The translations under genes were made by a program, and so were the position numbers. A DNA stretch of 60,200 nt, from NCBI RefSeq assembly GCF_003403035.1, contig NZ_QURN01000018.1, positions 1 to 60,200 on the forward strand. Direction: 5' to 3'. Below are positions 44,971 through 53,706 of this stretch, piece after piece. How positions within the stretch are numbered: the first letter of the stretch is position 1; the number at the start of each line of letters is the position of its first letter. Source of the DNA: Mesorhizobium denitrificans. GTDB lineage: Bacteria; Pseudomonadota; Alphaproteobacteria; Rhizobiales; Rhizobiaceae. The notes beneath the pieces are model-generated. The model saw only the letters and a program-made list of their open reading frames with translations, did not search any database and had not been told where the DNA came from.

Positions 44971-45144
44971 TTAGCTGCCACTTCGCCGACATGCCAGTCT
45001 TACGCAATCTGACGATGCCGGCCACGATTCCGGCAAGGAGGCGAGCGCTAGCCCGGCAGCGCCCGCGCGGGCTATAACAACGCGCGCCCTCGAATCCGAG
45101 GTGGCAAACGCCGCCGCACCCGCTAGGAATTGGCGTCGTTCCAT
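44971..45144 (-). pseudogene. Remnant of a Tat-signal gene
   Basis: A 57-codon frame starts MERRQFLAGAAAFATSDSRA, which resembles a twin-arginine signal with hydrophobic core, then degenerates and stops. A ribosome site (GGGAGAG) precedes it. The mature part is not recognisable. It lies next to the thioredoxin-like remnant, as if both were pieces of a redox operon lost when mobile elements arrived. Confidence 0.35.
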
Positions 45145-45162
45145 TTGCTTCTCTCCCTGAAG

Positions 45163-45258
45163 CTATGATGTTCGCCGCGCAGTCGGAGCCTGTGCGAGTT
45201 GTTGTCTCACCCATTCGACGATTTGTTGGGTGTTCATAGCACCGGAGATACGCCCAAT
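45163..45258 (-). pseudogene. C-terminal remnant of a thiol-disulfide (DsbA/thioredoxin-like) protein
   Basis: About 31 codons read IGRISGAMNTQQIVEWVRQQ and a stop, similar to the last helix of DsbA-like proteins (SGAM-x-QQIVEWV). The rest is missing: the ISKra4-family element begins at 45257. Assignment is tentative because the fragment is short. Confidence 0.4.
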
Positions 45259-45313
45259 CTGGGGAGCATAAAAAAGCTGGGGGTCATTTCGGCAATGCGG
45301 TAGCGTCGTCACT

Positions 45314-45865
45314 ATGTCTGACGATGACACGATGGTTGTGTATCAGCTCAAGGTGAGCTTACGAGGAATTTCGCCAATGATCTGGCGCCGGTTGCTCGTG
45401 CCAGCGCGAATGACCCTCTACGAACTGCATCGCGCAATCCAGATCGCGTTCGGTTGGGAGGACTATCATCTGCATGCGTTCAAGTTGCACAGCCGTGAGT
45501 ACAGCACGACAAGGACAGGTGAACGCCACCGCGATCCGTCTGGCAGCGAGGTCATGCTCGCCAACCTGCAGCTACGGCTCCGTCAGCGCATCATCTACGA
45601 ATACGATTTTGGTGACATGTGGGTTCACGAGGTACGCGTTGAAGCGAAGCTGAGACAAGAGGACGGCAAAACTTGTCCGGCCTGCATTGGTGGCGCGCGT
45701 GCGGGCCCGCCCGAGGACGTAGGCGGTCCATTCGGCTATTACGCACTGCTCGCTCGATTGGCAGACGAAGAATATGAAGACGATGGACTATCGGCCTACG
45801 ATGCCGAACGGTTCAGCCTGCGTGAAGTCAACGCCGCTCTGAAGCGCGAACTGGCAGAGCGCTGA
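45314..45865 (+). CDS. pRiA4b ORF-3 family passenger protein
   Basis: A 183-residue protein of the PRiA4_ORF3 family: YQLKVSLRGISPMIWRRLLV, YELHRAIQIAFGWEDYHLHA, EYDFGDMWVHEV, CIGGARAGPPEDVGG. The family is named after an Agrobacterium Ri plasmid gene and is common as a passenger in IS elements; a role in regulating transposition has been suggested but not shown. It sits inside the IS, 63 bases before the transposase. Confidence 0.9.
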   Translation: MSDDDTMVVYQLKVSLRGISPMIWRRLLVPARMTLYELHRAIQIAFGWEDYHLHAFKLHSREYSTTRTGERHRDPSGSEVMLANLQLRLRQRIIYEYDFGDMWVHEVRVEAKLRQEDGKTCPACIGGARAGPPEDVGGPFGYYALLARLADEEYEDDGLSAYDAERFSLREVNAALKRELAER

Positions 45866-45928
45866 CGGCCGACGACAGGGTATCGCTCCGCATGCTTTCA
45901 TCTCCTGGTGGAGAAAGGGAGGGCGTGA

Positions 45929-47320
45929 ATGCGGTTCGCAATTCAACTCGTAACTAGCAAGGCCGACACTGCGGTTGAAACGCAAGAGATCTTCAGCTTC
46001 GACCGGATGGATGAAGAGTTGTCGATCCACGATCTCGGTCTGGCGCTGACTGAAGCAAAGTCTGCTTTGGCGGCGCTTCAGGTCGCGATCGCCAATGCGC
46101 AGGTGATGAACTACTCGCTGCGCCAACGACCTTGCTCAAGTTGCCGCTGTCTCAGGTCACTGAAGGATAATCGCACAATCACAGTGCGCACGTGCCTGGG
46201 TAAGATTGTCCTACCGAGCCCCCGATACGAACACTGCCGATGTCGATCCGGGTCTGGGGCTATTGCGCCCGTCGCTTCCGCTCTACCCGAACGCGTCACG
46301 CCAGACCTTCTTGCGCTTGAGGCGCGTTGGGCCTCCCTCGTTTCTTACGGCGTGACGGCTGCTCTACTGTCGGATGTCCTTCCGATCGGTGAGGCTGTGA
46401 ATGCTTCAACGATCCGGAACGACGCGCTGCGCATCGCAGAGCGGCTTGAATCCGAACTCGGACCAGAACAGGAGGTTTTCATCAGCGGCCATCGAGCGGA
46501 ATGGAATAACATGCCGATCCCTGAACCACCGGTGACGATTGGCATCGACGGCGGTTATGTCCGCAGCTGGACCAACAGACCAACGAATTTCGAGGTGATC
46601 GTCGGCAAGTCTGTTCCCGAGGAAGGGCCGGCTCGTCGATTTGGCTTCGTTGTCGGGCACGACGAGAAGCCCAAGCGCCGGCTCCACGAGATTCTCGTCG
46701 ATCAAGGTGTTGCGATGAACCAGGAGGTGACGTTCATGTCGGACGGTGCCTGCAACTTGCGTGATCTCCAACGGTACATGCGCCCCAACGCGGAGCACGT
46801 CCTCGACTACTTCCACATCACAATGCGCATCACCGTGCTGCAACAGATGGCGCGCGGCATGCCTGCGGAGCTCAGTGCGATATCGCCCGCGGCAGTCGCC
46901 GTGCTCGAAAGCATCAAGCGGCATCTTTGGCATGGGAATGTCGACCGGGCACTCGCACTCGTGGAGGATTTTGGTGACGGCTTTGATCTCATCCGTGATC
47001 CGCCGCCTGAAGTGCGCAAACTGCGCCGGTATCTGGAAGAATTCAGTCGCTACATCGGCAACAATGCCGACTTGATTCCCAATTACGCCGAACGCCACCG
47101 CTATGGTGAGGTCGTCTCGACCGCGTTCGTGGAGTCGACCGTCAACCAGGTCATAGCCAAGCGCTTCGCAAAGAAACAACAGATGCAATGGACCCAGCGC
47201 GGCGTTCATCTGCTCATTCAGTTGCGGACACGCGTGCTCGACGGCACCCTCGACACCGACTTCAAGCGCTGGCGCGTGCAGCCGAGCTTGCCGGAAAATG
47301 CAATCAAACTCGCGGCCTGA
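45929..47320 (+). CDS. ISKra4-family transposase
   Basis: A 463-residue DDE transposase: a zinc-binding N-terminal part (RPCSSCRCLRSLK, YEHCRCRSG), the first Asp in IGIDGGYVRSW, second in FMSDGACNLRDL, a region ending HVLDYFHITMRI, and Glu in AFVESTVNQVIAKRF. It ends KRWRVQPSLPENAIKLAA close to the right repeat. Intact by reading frame, so the element may be mobile. Confidence 0.92.
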   Translation: MRFAIQLVTSKADTAVETQEIFSFDRMDEELSIHDLGLALTEAKSALAALQVAIANAQVMNYSLRQRPCSSCRCLRSLKDNRTITVRTCLGKIVLPSPRYEHCRCRSGSGAIAPVASALPERVTPDLLALEARWASLVSYGVTAALLSDVLPIGEAVNASTIRNDALRIAERLESELGPEQEVFISGHRAEWNNMPIPEPPVTIGIDGGYVRSWTNRPTNFEVIVGKSVPEEGPARRFGFVVGHDEKPKRRLHEILVDQGVAMNQEVTFMSDGACNLRDLQRYMRPNAEHVLDYFHITMRITVLQQMARGMPAELSAISPAAVAVLESIKRHLWHGNVDRALALVEDFGDGFDLIRDPPPEVRKLRRYLEEFSRYIGNNADLIPNYAERHRYGEVVSTAFVESTVNQVIAKRFAKKQQMQWTQRGVHLLIQLRTRVLDGTLDTDFKRWRVQPSLPENAIKLAA

Positions 47321-47350
47321 CGACCCCCAGCTTTTTCATGCTCCCCAGAT

Positions 47351-48614
47351 CGGGCTGTATGCGATTTATCTTCTGTTTCGCGAGGCGCAGTTGACGGATG
47401 CGATGGTCGATCTTCTGATCGAGACGGTCCACAAGATCGGCACGCGCTCGAAACGCAAGGTCGTGAGCGATATCGCAAAGGACATCGAGCGGGTCTACGG
47501 AAAGGAACGGCTGCTGGTCGAGATCGCCAGCGCCTCGATCGAGGAACCGTCCGGGCGCGTCTGCGATGTGATTTTCCCGATTGTCGGCAAGGATAAGCTG
47601 GCGGCGATCGTCAAGGAAAGCCAGGCGAAAGGGGCGCTTGATCGGCGTATATATAAGGTGATGCGCTCTTCCTGGGCCAATCATTACCGGCGCATGCTGC
47701 CCAGCCTGCTTTCGGTTCTGGAATTCCGGTCGAACAACACCATGTGGCGCCCGGTGCTTGCGGCGCTCGACTGGATTCGGAGCAAGATGGATGACGGCTG
47801 CCGGTTCGTGCCGGTGCAGGACGTTCCGATTGATGAGGTTATTCCCGCCAGGTGGCGCAGCTCCGTCATCGACGACGATGGGCGTGTTAACCGGATCAGC
47901 TACGAGCTTTGCGTTCTCACGTTGTTGCGCGACCGCATTCGCTCCAAGGAAATCTGGGTCGTTGGCGCGGACCGTTACCGGAACCCTGACGACGATCTTC
48001 CCAAAGACTTCGAAATCCGGCGTGACGCCTACTATTCCGGCCTCAACCTGACACCAGACGCGAGGACGTTTACGTCTGCCATCTGTTCAGAGCTTGAGCG
48101 GGAACTGTTGCTCCTCAATGCCAATATCCCGGACAATGATAAGGTCCGGCTTCTGTGGCGTGGCGAAAACCGCATCTCGATCACACCGTTCAAGCCTGCA
48201 CCCGAGCCGAAAGGCCTCGATGCGATCAAAGGCGAGATCGGCGGACGCTGGCCGATGACCGGGCTGCTCGACGTGCTGAAGGAGGCTGCACTCGATACCG
48301 GCTTTCTGCCGGAGAAGCCGCCGTCCGCCGCAATAGCCCTGCATCTGATCATCGAGAACTTCAACAAACATGGCCGGGGCAGAAAGCCCGCTCGTGAGCG
48401 CATTGAGGCGATGCTGAAGCGTGATTATCAGATGCAAAAGACCGGTAACTGTGATTACACTCTGACCATCACCTATGACCGCGAGCCCGATGGCGTCAGC
48501 CTGGATGATGAAATCGAAAATCTCCAGACAGAGATGTTCAACATCGCCGAGAGCTACAGGTGCTCCATCGAGGTCGATATCCACGAAATCGATGGTGACG
48601 AACGGTCCTGGTAG
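47351..48614 (+). pseudogene. Chimeric fragment: Tn3-family transposase core joined to an unrelated C-terminus
   Basis: From the IS right end the frame reads GLYAIYLLFREAQLTDAMVD and then the Tn3 TnpA middle region: KVMRSSWANHYRRMLPSLL, LEFRSNN, NRISYELCVLTLLRDRIRSK, VVGADRYRNP and GRWPMTGLLDVLKEAALDTG. After about 48318 it changes to a different sequence (HLIIENFNKHGRGRKPARER, CDYTLTITYDREPD, ending DGDERSW) with no Tn3 DDE catalytic region. The N-terminus of TnpA is lost at the ISKra4 junction. Whatever it was, it cannot transpose. Confidence 0.82.
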
Positions 48615-48638
48615 GCACGAACGTTCAACATTCGTTCT

Positions 48639-48926
48639 TCAACTTGGCCAAAATCGCAGCTTCGGGCCGACTGGGCCGGCCAGGCGGTCGAGCACGCCGA
48701 GTGAGGGCGTGCGCTTCAGCGTCACCAGCAGGAAGGCCTGGATGTGGCCGTCGTGGAATTGGCCGGTATCGGCGCGGTAGCCCCGAATGACGCCGGCCTT
48801 TCCCAGCCGCGTGACGCGCTCGGTGCGCGACAACCCGATGCGCCCGGCTAGCGACTTCATGGGGATGCGCGCTTCCTTTGTGAGAATGCTGAGGATCGTC
48901 CGGTCGATGCTATCCGCGCCCTCCAT
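48639..48926 (-). pseudogene. Truncated Lrp/AsnC-family regulator
   Basis: A 95-residue frame with the AsnC DNA-binding half (SIDRTILSILTKEARIPMKS, GRIGLSRTERVTRLGKAG) and the first strands of the RAM domain (GHIQAFLLVTLKR). Full proteins are about 150 residues; this one ends VGPKLRFWPS, where sequence is shared with the Tn3 side. The effector domain is incomplete, so function is doubtful. Confidence 0.7.
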
Positions 48927-49226
48927 GATGCAGTACGCCTCTTCGGGCTCCGGTCTGTCGGGCGCAACGCCCGGTGAAAGGTTATTACGTCACGAGACGG
49001 CAAAGCATAAATTCAAGTGACGGACTCGGGGGCCGAGCGCGGAGCCACGCCATGCCGCAGCCCGCACATGGGCCGCAGAGGCGCGGGATGTTGCCTACCG
49101 CATCAAGAGCAAGCCGGCCCGCGATGTCCTGAATGCGCTCTACAGTGCTATTGCGAGCCGAAAGCGACGGAGAGCAGCGAGCTCGCCACCGTGGGAAAGC
49201 ACTGACGCCTTCTCCGCACACCGCCG
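48927..49226. other. Intergenic stretch with no recognised gene
   Basis: About 300 bases between the AsnC fragment and ric. One plus-strand frame near 49058-49190 gives EARDVAYRIKSKPARDVLNA then LYSAIASRKRRR, which could be decayed coding sequence, but no family is recognised. No clear hairpin with T-run was seen. Confidence 0.35.
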
Positions 49227-49892
49227 TCACATGGCGGGCTCTTCGAAGCGCGGGAAGAGGACCTTGTCCTCAAGATGCATGTGCTCCACGACATCGTCGA
49301 CGAACTTCCGCAGGCCCGTATATAGCGCGGTCCACGAGCCACAGGCCTCAGCTGGCAACGCCATGCCGTGGGCGGCGTGCTCGATGTCGCGCAGAAGCCG
49401 GGCGGCATCCTCATGCTCATGGCGCATCTGCGTGAGCGGCTGGGAGATGCGCACGGTATGGCCCTGCCGCATCAGCGGGAAGACGATCTGCTCCTCGCTC
49501 GTCATATGCCTTTCCAGTTCCTCGCCGAGCGCGCTCAAGGCCCGCGCGAGCCCGGACGGCGCAACCGGATGATCGCCGTGGACGCGCTCGACCTTCTCGG
49601 CGAGCGGGATCAAGAAGGCGAGTTCCTGCCGATGGGTGTCGTGATAGCGGGAGACGAGATGCTCGATCAGCGCTTCCGTCTCCTGCGGCGCATCGCGGCC
49701 CGCCGCCTGCTGGAGCGCAGCAAGCTCGGAGAGCAGATCCTCCGGGGACAGGCCGGCACGCTCGGCCGCCTCGCGCAGCGGCACATTGCCCCCGCAGCAG
49801 AAATTGATCGCCGAGCGACGGAACAGATCGGCGGCCCCCGGCAGCTCCGTCGCGACGATCGTCACGGTCATGTCAAGTGAAAGCGTTTCCAT
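49227..49892 (-). CDS. ric: Ric/YtfE/ScdA di-iron Fe-S cluster repair protein
   Basis: A 221-residue protein: the N-terminal ScdA domain holds FCCGGNVPLREAAERAGLS, and the C-terminal hemerythrin domain has its His/Glu set in RYHDTHRQELAFL, ELERHMTSEEQIVFPLM, MRHEHEDA and VVEHMHLEDKVLFPRFEE. Ric repairs Fe-S clusters damaged by NO or peroxide. The start at 49892 (METLSLDMTV) fits the domain limits. It is divergent from a hemerythrin gene with an NnrR-like box between them. It opens the nitrogen-oxide island. Confidence 0.93.
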   Translation of the reverse strand: METLSLDMTVTIVATELPGAADLFRRSAINFCCGGNVPLREAAERAGLSPEDLLSELAALQQAAGRDAPQETEALIEHLVSRYHDTHRQELAFLIPLAEKVERVHGDHPVAPSGLARALSALGEELERHMTSEEQIVFPLMRQGHTVRISQPLTQMRHEHEDAARLLRDIEHAAHGMALPAEACGSWTALYTGLRKFVDDVVEHMHLEDKVLFPRFEEPAM

Positions 49893-49957
49893 CCTGGCTC
49901 CTTTGCTGTTGCGCGTCCCTTTCCCCCATCTTTTGCGCAACCGGAAGTCCCCTGTCT

Positions 49958-49971
49958 TTGACCCGGCACAA
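49958..49971. promoter_or_regulatory. NnrR/DNR/FNR-type box (TTG-N8-CAA)
   Basis: TTGACCCGGCACAA fits TTG-N8-CAA; its right half CACAA matches the NnrR form TTGCG-N4-CACAA. It lies in the divergent space between ric (start 49892) and the hemerythrin gene (start 50080), well placed to serve ric. NO-responsive control of ric is known in other denitrifiers. Site function is inferred. Confidence 0.5.
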
Positions 49972-50079
49972 AGAGAAGGCAAGCGCGGTGGAGGATGATG
50001 AGCACCATCGGCTTTGCCTCGTGCCGGGCACGCTGCAGCGCGCCGCCGTACTTTTCCTTTCAGGCAACAGGAGGATACC

Positions 50080-50541
50080 ATGAACGATGACACGCTCTCC
50101 GCCGCCGACATTCGCCGCCTGGAGACGCTCCACCAGAGGCTGCTCGACCTCTGCCTGATGCTTGAGGAAGCCGCCGGCGAGCCGGATTTCGGCGGCGAGC
50201 TTTCGAGTATCGCCGAGGCAGTCCCTCCCGCCCTGAAGGCAGTGCAGGATATGGAGGAACGCCTGCTCTTTCCCGATTTCGACCGCCATGCAGGCTCCTG
50301 CTTCGCCGCCATGACCATCGAGCGCCTCAAGGCCGAGCACCGTTTCGACCGGCTGGCGGCGGACGAGCTTTCCCTGACGCTGAAAGCCGCGTCGGACGGT
50401 CGCTGCGCGCTATCGCACGAGACCCTCGCCCGCATGATCACCGGCTTCCAGGAGGCGCTACGCCGTCACGTATTCTCCGAGAAGGTCGTTCTGGAGGCCT
50501 TGCTCTCCGCCAAGGCCGAAACGCGCAGTGTCTTCGCCTGA
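50080..50541 (+). CDS. Hemerythrin-domain protein
   Basis: A 153-residue four-helix protein: RRLETLHQRLLDLCLMLEEA, DMEERLLFPDFDRHAGSC, IERLKAEHRFDRLAADELSL and EALRRHVFSEKVVLEALL. The His/Glu pattern is that of hemerythrin-like di-iron domains, though the first helix His pair is thin. CAGGAGG precedes the start at 50080. It is divergent from ric and converges on nnrS. A role in sensing or binding NO or O2 is likely but unproven. Confidence 0.82.
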   Translation: MNDDTLSAADIRRLETLHQRLLDLCLMLEEAAGEPDFGGELSSIAEAVPPALKAVQDMEERLLFPDFDRHAGSCFAAMTIERLKAEHRFDRLAADELSLTLKAASDGRCALSHETLARMITGFQEALRRHVFSEKVVLEALLSAKAETRSVFA

Positions 50542-50603
50542 AAGACGACCTGACCCTCCCACCGCCTGAAGGTCGCGGACGCGTCGGTTCAGGTGCGGAC
50601 GCG

Positions 50604-51707
50604 TCAGGAAGGCTCTCGCGCCTCATACCGCATCGCACTCAGCACGGGAAAAGGGGCGGGCTTCAGCAAAGCCGGCAGATGGGCCGTAAGAAACAGCATC
50701 CAGGCGGCGGACCAGCCGATACCCGCCACGGTCAGCCATATCGGCGTTTGCCCGGGCAGTTCCGCCAGCACGCGCGCGACGGCCGCACAGAATACGAGCC
50801 CAAGGCCCCCCCAGTGCCGGCGGCGGGGCTGAAGCTCCGCCCCCGCCGGCCGCCGCATCGTCACGCGGGCGGCGACCGCAAGGATCATCGGCCCTATGGT
50901 CGCCATGGTCAGGCCGTGCACCTCAACCAGTTGCGGCACCATCCCTGACCGCGCCGCGGCGATGGCAAGCACCCCGGGAACGAGGCCGGCATAACCGAGG
51001 CACAGCATCCGGTTCGCCTGCCCGAGCCGGAGACCGTCGAGGCTATGGACGACGACCCAGAGCATCGCGGCAATTAGCGCGAGCGTTCCGAGGATGCCCT
51101 CCTGCAGGAGGCCTGCTCCCAGCAAGGCAGAACCCAGCCAAAGCGGGGGTCTTTCCAGTGCGCCAAGACCGCGTCGGCGACGCGCCTCGGTCACGAAGGA
51201 CGGGACGAACCGCCCGCCGATGATGAAGACGAGGGTTGCAATGGCCACGGGAAGAAGTCCGGCAAGATCCGGCCGGTCGAGAAGCCACGCCTCTGCCGCG
51301 ACAAGCATCAGCGGCACCATCGCCAGGGGCACCTTATCCCATCGTCTCGCCTGAAATACCGGCCACGGGATCATCAGGGCCACCGGCAGCGACAGCAGCA
51401 TGAGCGGCCAGAGGTCCCTCGGAAAGCCCAGCGACGTCAATCGCGCACCGAGGGCGAGCGCCGCCATGAAAAGCGCCGGCATCGGAGGCTGGCGTCCCGT
51501 CCAGGCCTTCTGTGCCGTCAGGACATAGCCGCAGATAGCCGTGCCGGCGAAGCCGAACAGTCCCAGCCTGGCATGCGCAAGCCTTGGGTCCTCAAGCGAG
51601 AGGAGCCAGAGCCACGGGAGCGCCGCAGCCGTGAAGGCCGCAAGCGCAAAGAACACGCCCGCCGGATGGAAAATCAACAGCAAGCGGCTTTTAACAGCGT
51701 CCTTCAT
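50604..51707 (-). CDS. nnrS: NnrS-family membrane haem/copper protein
   Basis: A 367-residue protein with about 12 hydrophobic segments: LLIFHPAGVFFALAAFTAAA, LFGFAGTAICGYVLTAQKAW, FVPSFVTEARRR and LVEVHGLTMATIGPMILAVA. The conserved His and the TAQKAWTGR and HxLTM stretches match NnrS, which protects against NO stress and is controlled by NnrR in Rhodobacter. It is last in a minus-strand operon after the P450 and mogA genes. Confidence 0.92.
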   Translation of the reverse strand: MKDAVKSRLLLIFHPAGVFFALAAFTAAALPWLWLLSLEDPRLAHARLGLFGFAGTAICGYVLTAQKAWTGRQPPMPALFMAALALGARLTSLGFPRDLWPLMLLSLPVALMIPWPVFQARRWDKVPLAMVPLMLVAAEAWLLDRPDLAGLLPVAIATLVFIIGGRFVPSFVTEARRRRGLGALERPPLWLGSALLGAGLLQEGILGTLALIAAMLWVVVHSLDGLRLGQANRMLCLGYAGLVPGVLAIAAARSGMVPQLVEVHGLTMATIGPMILAVAARVTMRRPAGAELQPRRRHWGGLGLVFCAAVARVLAELPGQTPIWLTVAGIGWSAAWMLFLTAHLPALLKPAPFPVLSAMRYEAREPS

Positions 51708-51741
51708 TCGCTATGCCTTCTGGCACCGTCCGCAGGGCGCC

Positions 51742-52275
51742 TCAGCTTGACGACGAGGGCGCGGGCCGGAAAGCCCTCACGCGAGCCGGATCCGTATCGA
51801 TCCATCCCGCCCCGATCAGGTCGAGGCAATAGGGCACCGCGGCGAAGACAGCATCGAGGCTGAATCGGATTGAACCCGGCTTTCCCGGCAGGTTAATGAG
51901 CAGCGTCTTGCCGCGGGTTCCGGCCAACTGCCGCGAGAGAATTGCGGTTGGCGTCTGCTCAAGGCTTGCGCGCCTCAACTGCTCGCCGAAGCCCGGCAGC
52001 TCCCGTGTCACCACTTCGCGCATGGCCTCCGGTGTCTCGTCACGCGGAGCGGGTCCCGTTCCGCCGGTCGTGAGGATGAGGTCTGCATGCTCCTCGTCGC
52101 ACAATGCCAGAAGCGTGTCGCGGACCGGCTCGACACCGTCGGGAATGGTCCGCCTGACGATTTCAAACGGCGTCACGACCGTCTCTCGCAGCCATGCCTC
52201 GACGGCGGGACCACTCAGGTCCTCGTACTGTCCGCGGCTGGCGCGATCCGATATCGTAACGACAGCGATAAGCAT
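51742..52275 (-). CDS. mogA: MogA/MoaB molybdopterin adenylyltransferase family
   Basis: A 177-residue MoCF-fold protein: LIAVVTISDRASRGQYEDLS, ILTTGGTGPAPRDETPEAM and LLINLPGKPGSIRF. These match MogA, which adenylates molybdopterin before Mo insertion, needed for Mo enzymes such as periplasmic nitrate reductase. It lies between P450 (22 bases upstream) and nnrS (34 bases downstream) on one transcript. No Mo enzyme gene is in the window; it may be nearby. Confidence 0.93.
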   Translation of the reverse strand: MLIAVVTISDRASRGQYEDLSGPAVEAWLRETVVTPFEIVRRTIPDGVEPVRDTLLALCDEEHADLILTTGGTGPAPRDETPEAMREVVTRELPGFGEQLRRASLEQTPTAILSRQLAGTRGKTLLINLPGKPGSIRFSLDAVFAAVPYCLDLIGAGWIDTDPARVRAFRPAPSSSS

Positions 52276-52297
52276 GTCTGGTCTCCGGGAGCGCCCG

Positions 52298-53491
52298 TCA
52301 AGCCGGCGTCAGGAAGAGGGAGGAAAATCCGCTGGCGGGGTAGACCGCGCGGACCGGCTCGGCGCCGGGGAGAAGCGAGAAAGGTTCCAAGCCTTCGAGC
52401 AGTTCGTCGAAAACGATATTCAACTGCATCCTCGCCAGTTCCGCTCCCGGACAGATATGGATGCCCGCGCCATAAAGCAGGTTCTGCGACTGGTCGCGCC
52501 GGAGGTGGAACTCTTCCGAATCTGCGAAAACTGAGCCGTCGCGGTTTGCCGACGCCCACATCACCGTTATCCGATCCCCGGCCTCAAGCGTCCGCCCGCC
52601 GATGGTTACCGCTCGCGTGGCGACGCGGCGATTGGAGATCAACGGCCCGTGAAGTCGCAGGATTTCGTCGATCGCCTGTGGAAGCGCGCCCCGATCCCGG
52701 TGAAGCCGGTCCTGGATATCGGGGCGCCCGGCGAGGAAATGCAGGATAATACCAACGCAGGCCGCGATGGTCCCAAGCTCGCCCACCGTCCAGTTGCGCA
52801 GGATGCTGACGATCTCGGCATGGTTCAGCCGCTTGCCGTCGACGGTCTGGCGGAGCAGGCAGGTGGTGAAGTCGTCGACGCCGGCAGCGCCGCCCCCTTC
52901 GCGCATCGCGAGTTGCGCGCGGATATGACCGTCGAATTCAAGCGCGACGGTCGCCATCGCCTCGGTATCGCGGGCAAGCGTCGCCGCACGGTTCCGGTAG
53001 ATCCATTCCAGCAGTGGGACATGCAGGCTTTGGGGCCAGCCGAGAAAACCGCACTGGATGCGCACCGCATAGGGCTCGGCGAAGTCCCTGATGACATCGC
53101 AGGACGGGTTGGCGCGGAGATGCTCCACTAGCTCACGCGCGATCCGGCGGAAGGCGGGCTCGAACGCCGCGATGTATTCCGGCGCGAAATAGGGCTCTAT
53201 CATCCGGCGGTGGGGCGTATGCTCTGGCGGGTCCATTCCGTTCGGAACCGAAGGGTGCCGTGAAACGACATTACTGAAGGTTTCGTGTTCGCCGAGAACG
53301 CGCAGGACATCCTCGTGACGGAAGAGGGACCATCCGAGATAAGCGCTATATGCGACCGGACACGTTTCGCGCATCCGGTCATACGCGCCGATTTGGTCGC
53401 GCTGGATCTCGGGGCTTCGCGGGTCCCAATCAGCCGGGCATTTATTGATCTGTTGCCCTGACCCGCAGGCCTCGCGGACGTCCGTTGCCAT
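52298..53491 (-). CDS. Cytochrome P450 of the P450-mogA-nnrS operon
   Basis: A 397-residue soluble P450. The K-helix ExxR is DEILRLHG (Glu276, Arg279), the haem loop is LLYGAGIHICPGAELAR with ligand Cys347, and PPEHTPHRRMIEPYF is the C-helix. The I-helix reads NWTVGELGTIAACVGII: the usual acid-Thr pair of AGxDT is replaced, so normal O2 activation may be altered, as in P450nor, which reduces NO with NADH. The start at 53491 (MATDVREACG) is chosen over upstream ATGs that lack conservation. An NnrR-like box is 57 bases upstream. No redox partner gene is adjacent. Confidence 0.88.
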   Translation of the reverse strand: MATDVREACGSGQQINKCPADWDPRSPEIQRDQIGAYDRMRETCPVAYSAYLGWSLFRHEDVLRVLGEHETFSNVVSRHPSVPNGMDPPEHTPHRRMIEPYFAPEYIAAFEPAFRRIARELVEHLRANPSCDVIRDFAEPYAVRIQCGFLGWPQSLHVPLLEWIYRNRAATLARDTEAMATVALEFDGHIRAQLAMREGGGAAGVDDFTTCLLRQTVDGKRLNHAEIVSILRNWTVGELGTIAACVGIILHFLAGRPDIQDRLHRDRGALPQAIDEILRLHGPLISNRRVATRAVTIGGRTLEAGDRITVMWASANRDGSVFADSEEFHLRRDQSQNLLYGAGIHICPGAELARMQLNIVFDELLEGLEPFSLLPGAEPVRAVYPASGFSSLFLTPA

Positions 53492-53547
53492 TCTTTCCCA
53501 CCGCTTCTGTTGTTTGCGGTACGTAGTGCAGCAGGGGTTGACGTTCT

Positions 53548-53561
53548 TTGTCGTCACACAA
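53548..53561. promoter_or_regulatory. NnrR/FNR-type box upstream of the P450 operon
   Basis: TTGTCGTCACACAA fits TTG-N8-CAA, with CACAA as the right half like the site near ric. It is centred about 63 bases before the P450 start, a normal spacing for an activator site. It would place P450, mogA and nnrS under nitrogen-oxide control. Function is inferred from the motif. Confidence 0.52.
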
Positions 53562-53706
53562 AGAATTTTGCAATAGTGATACTTCGGCATGGAAATGAAA
53601 AGAAAAGCGGAAATGCTCTAGTGCAAGTGCGAGGTGCCTTGCGCAGAATGCCGACGAGATCGTTTGATGCAATCACCGGCCACAATGGCAGCCAGCATCA
53701 ACACGC

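Larger units (their letters stand above)
45257..47350. mobile_element. ISKra4-family insertion sequence with passenger gene
   Basis: 2.09 kb bounded by 28-base inverted repeats: 45257-45284 (ATCTGGGGAGCATAAAAAAG...) and 47323-47350, identical in inverse orientation except one base. Inside are a pRiA4b ORF-3 passenger gene and an ISKra4 transposase on the plus strand. The flanks differ (a DsbA-like fragment left, a Tn3 transposase fragment right), and no target duplication was found, so recombination occurred after insertion. Confidence 0.88.
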
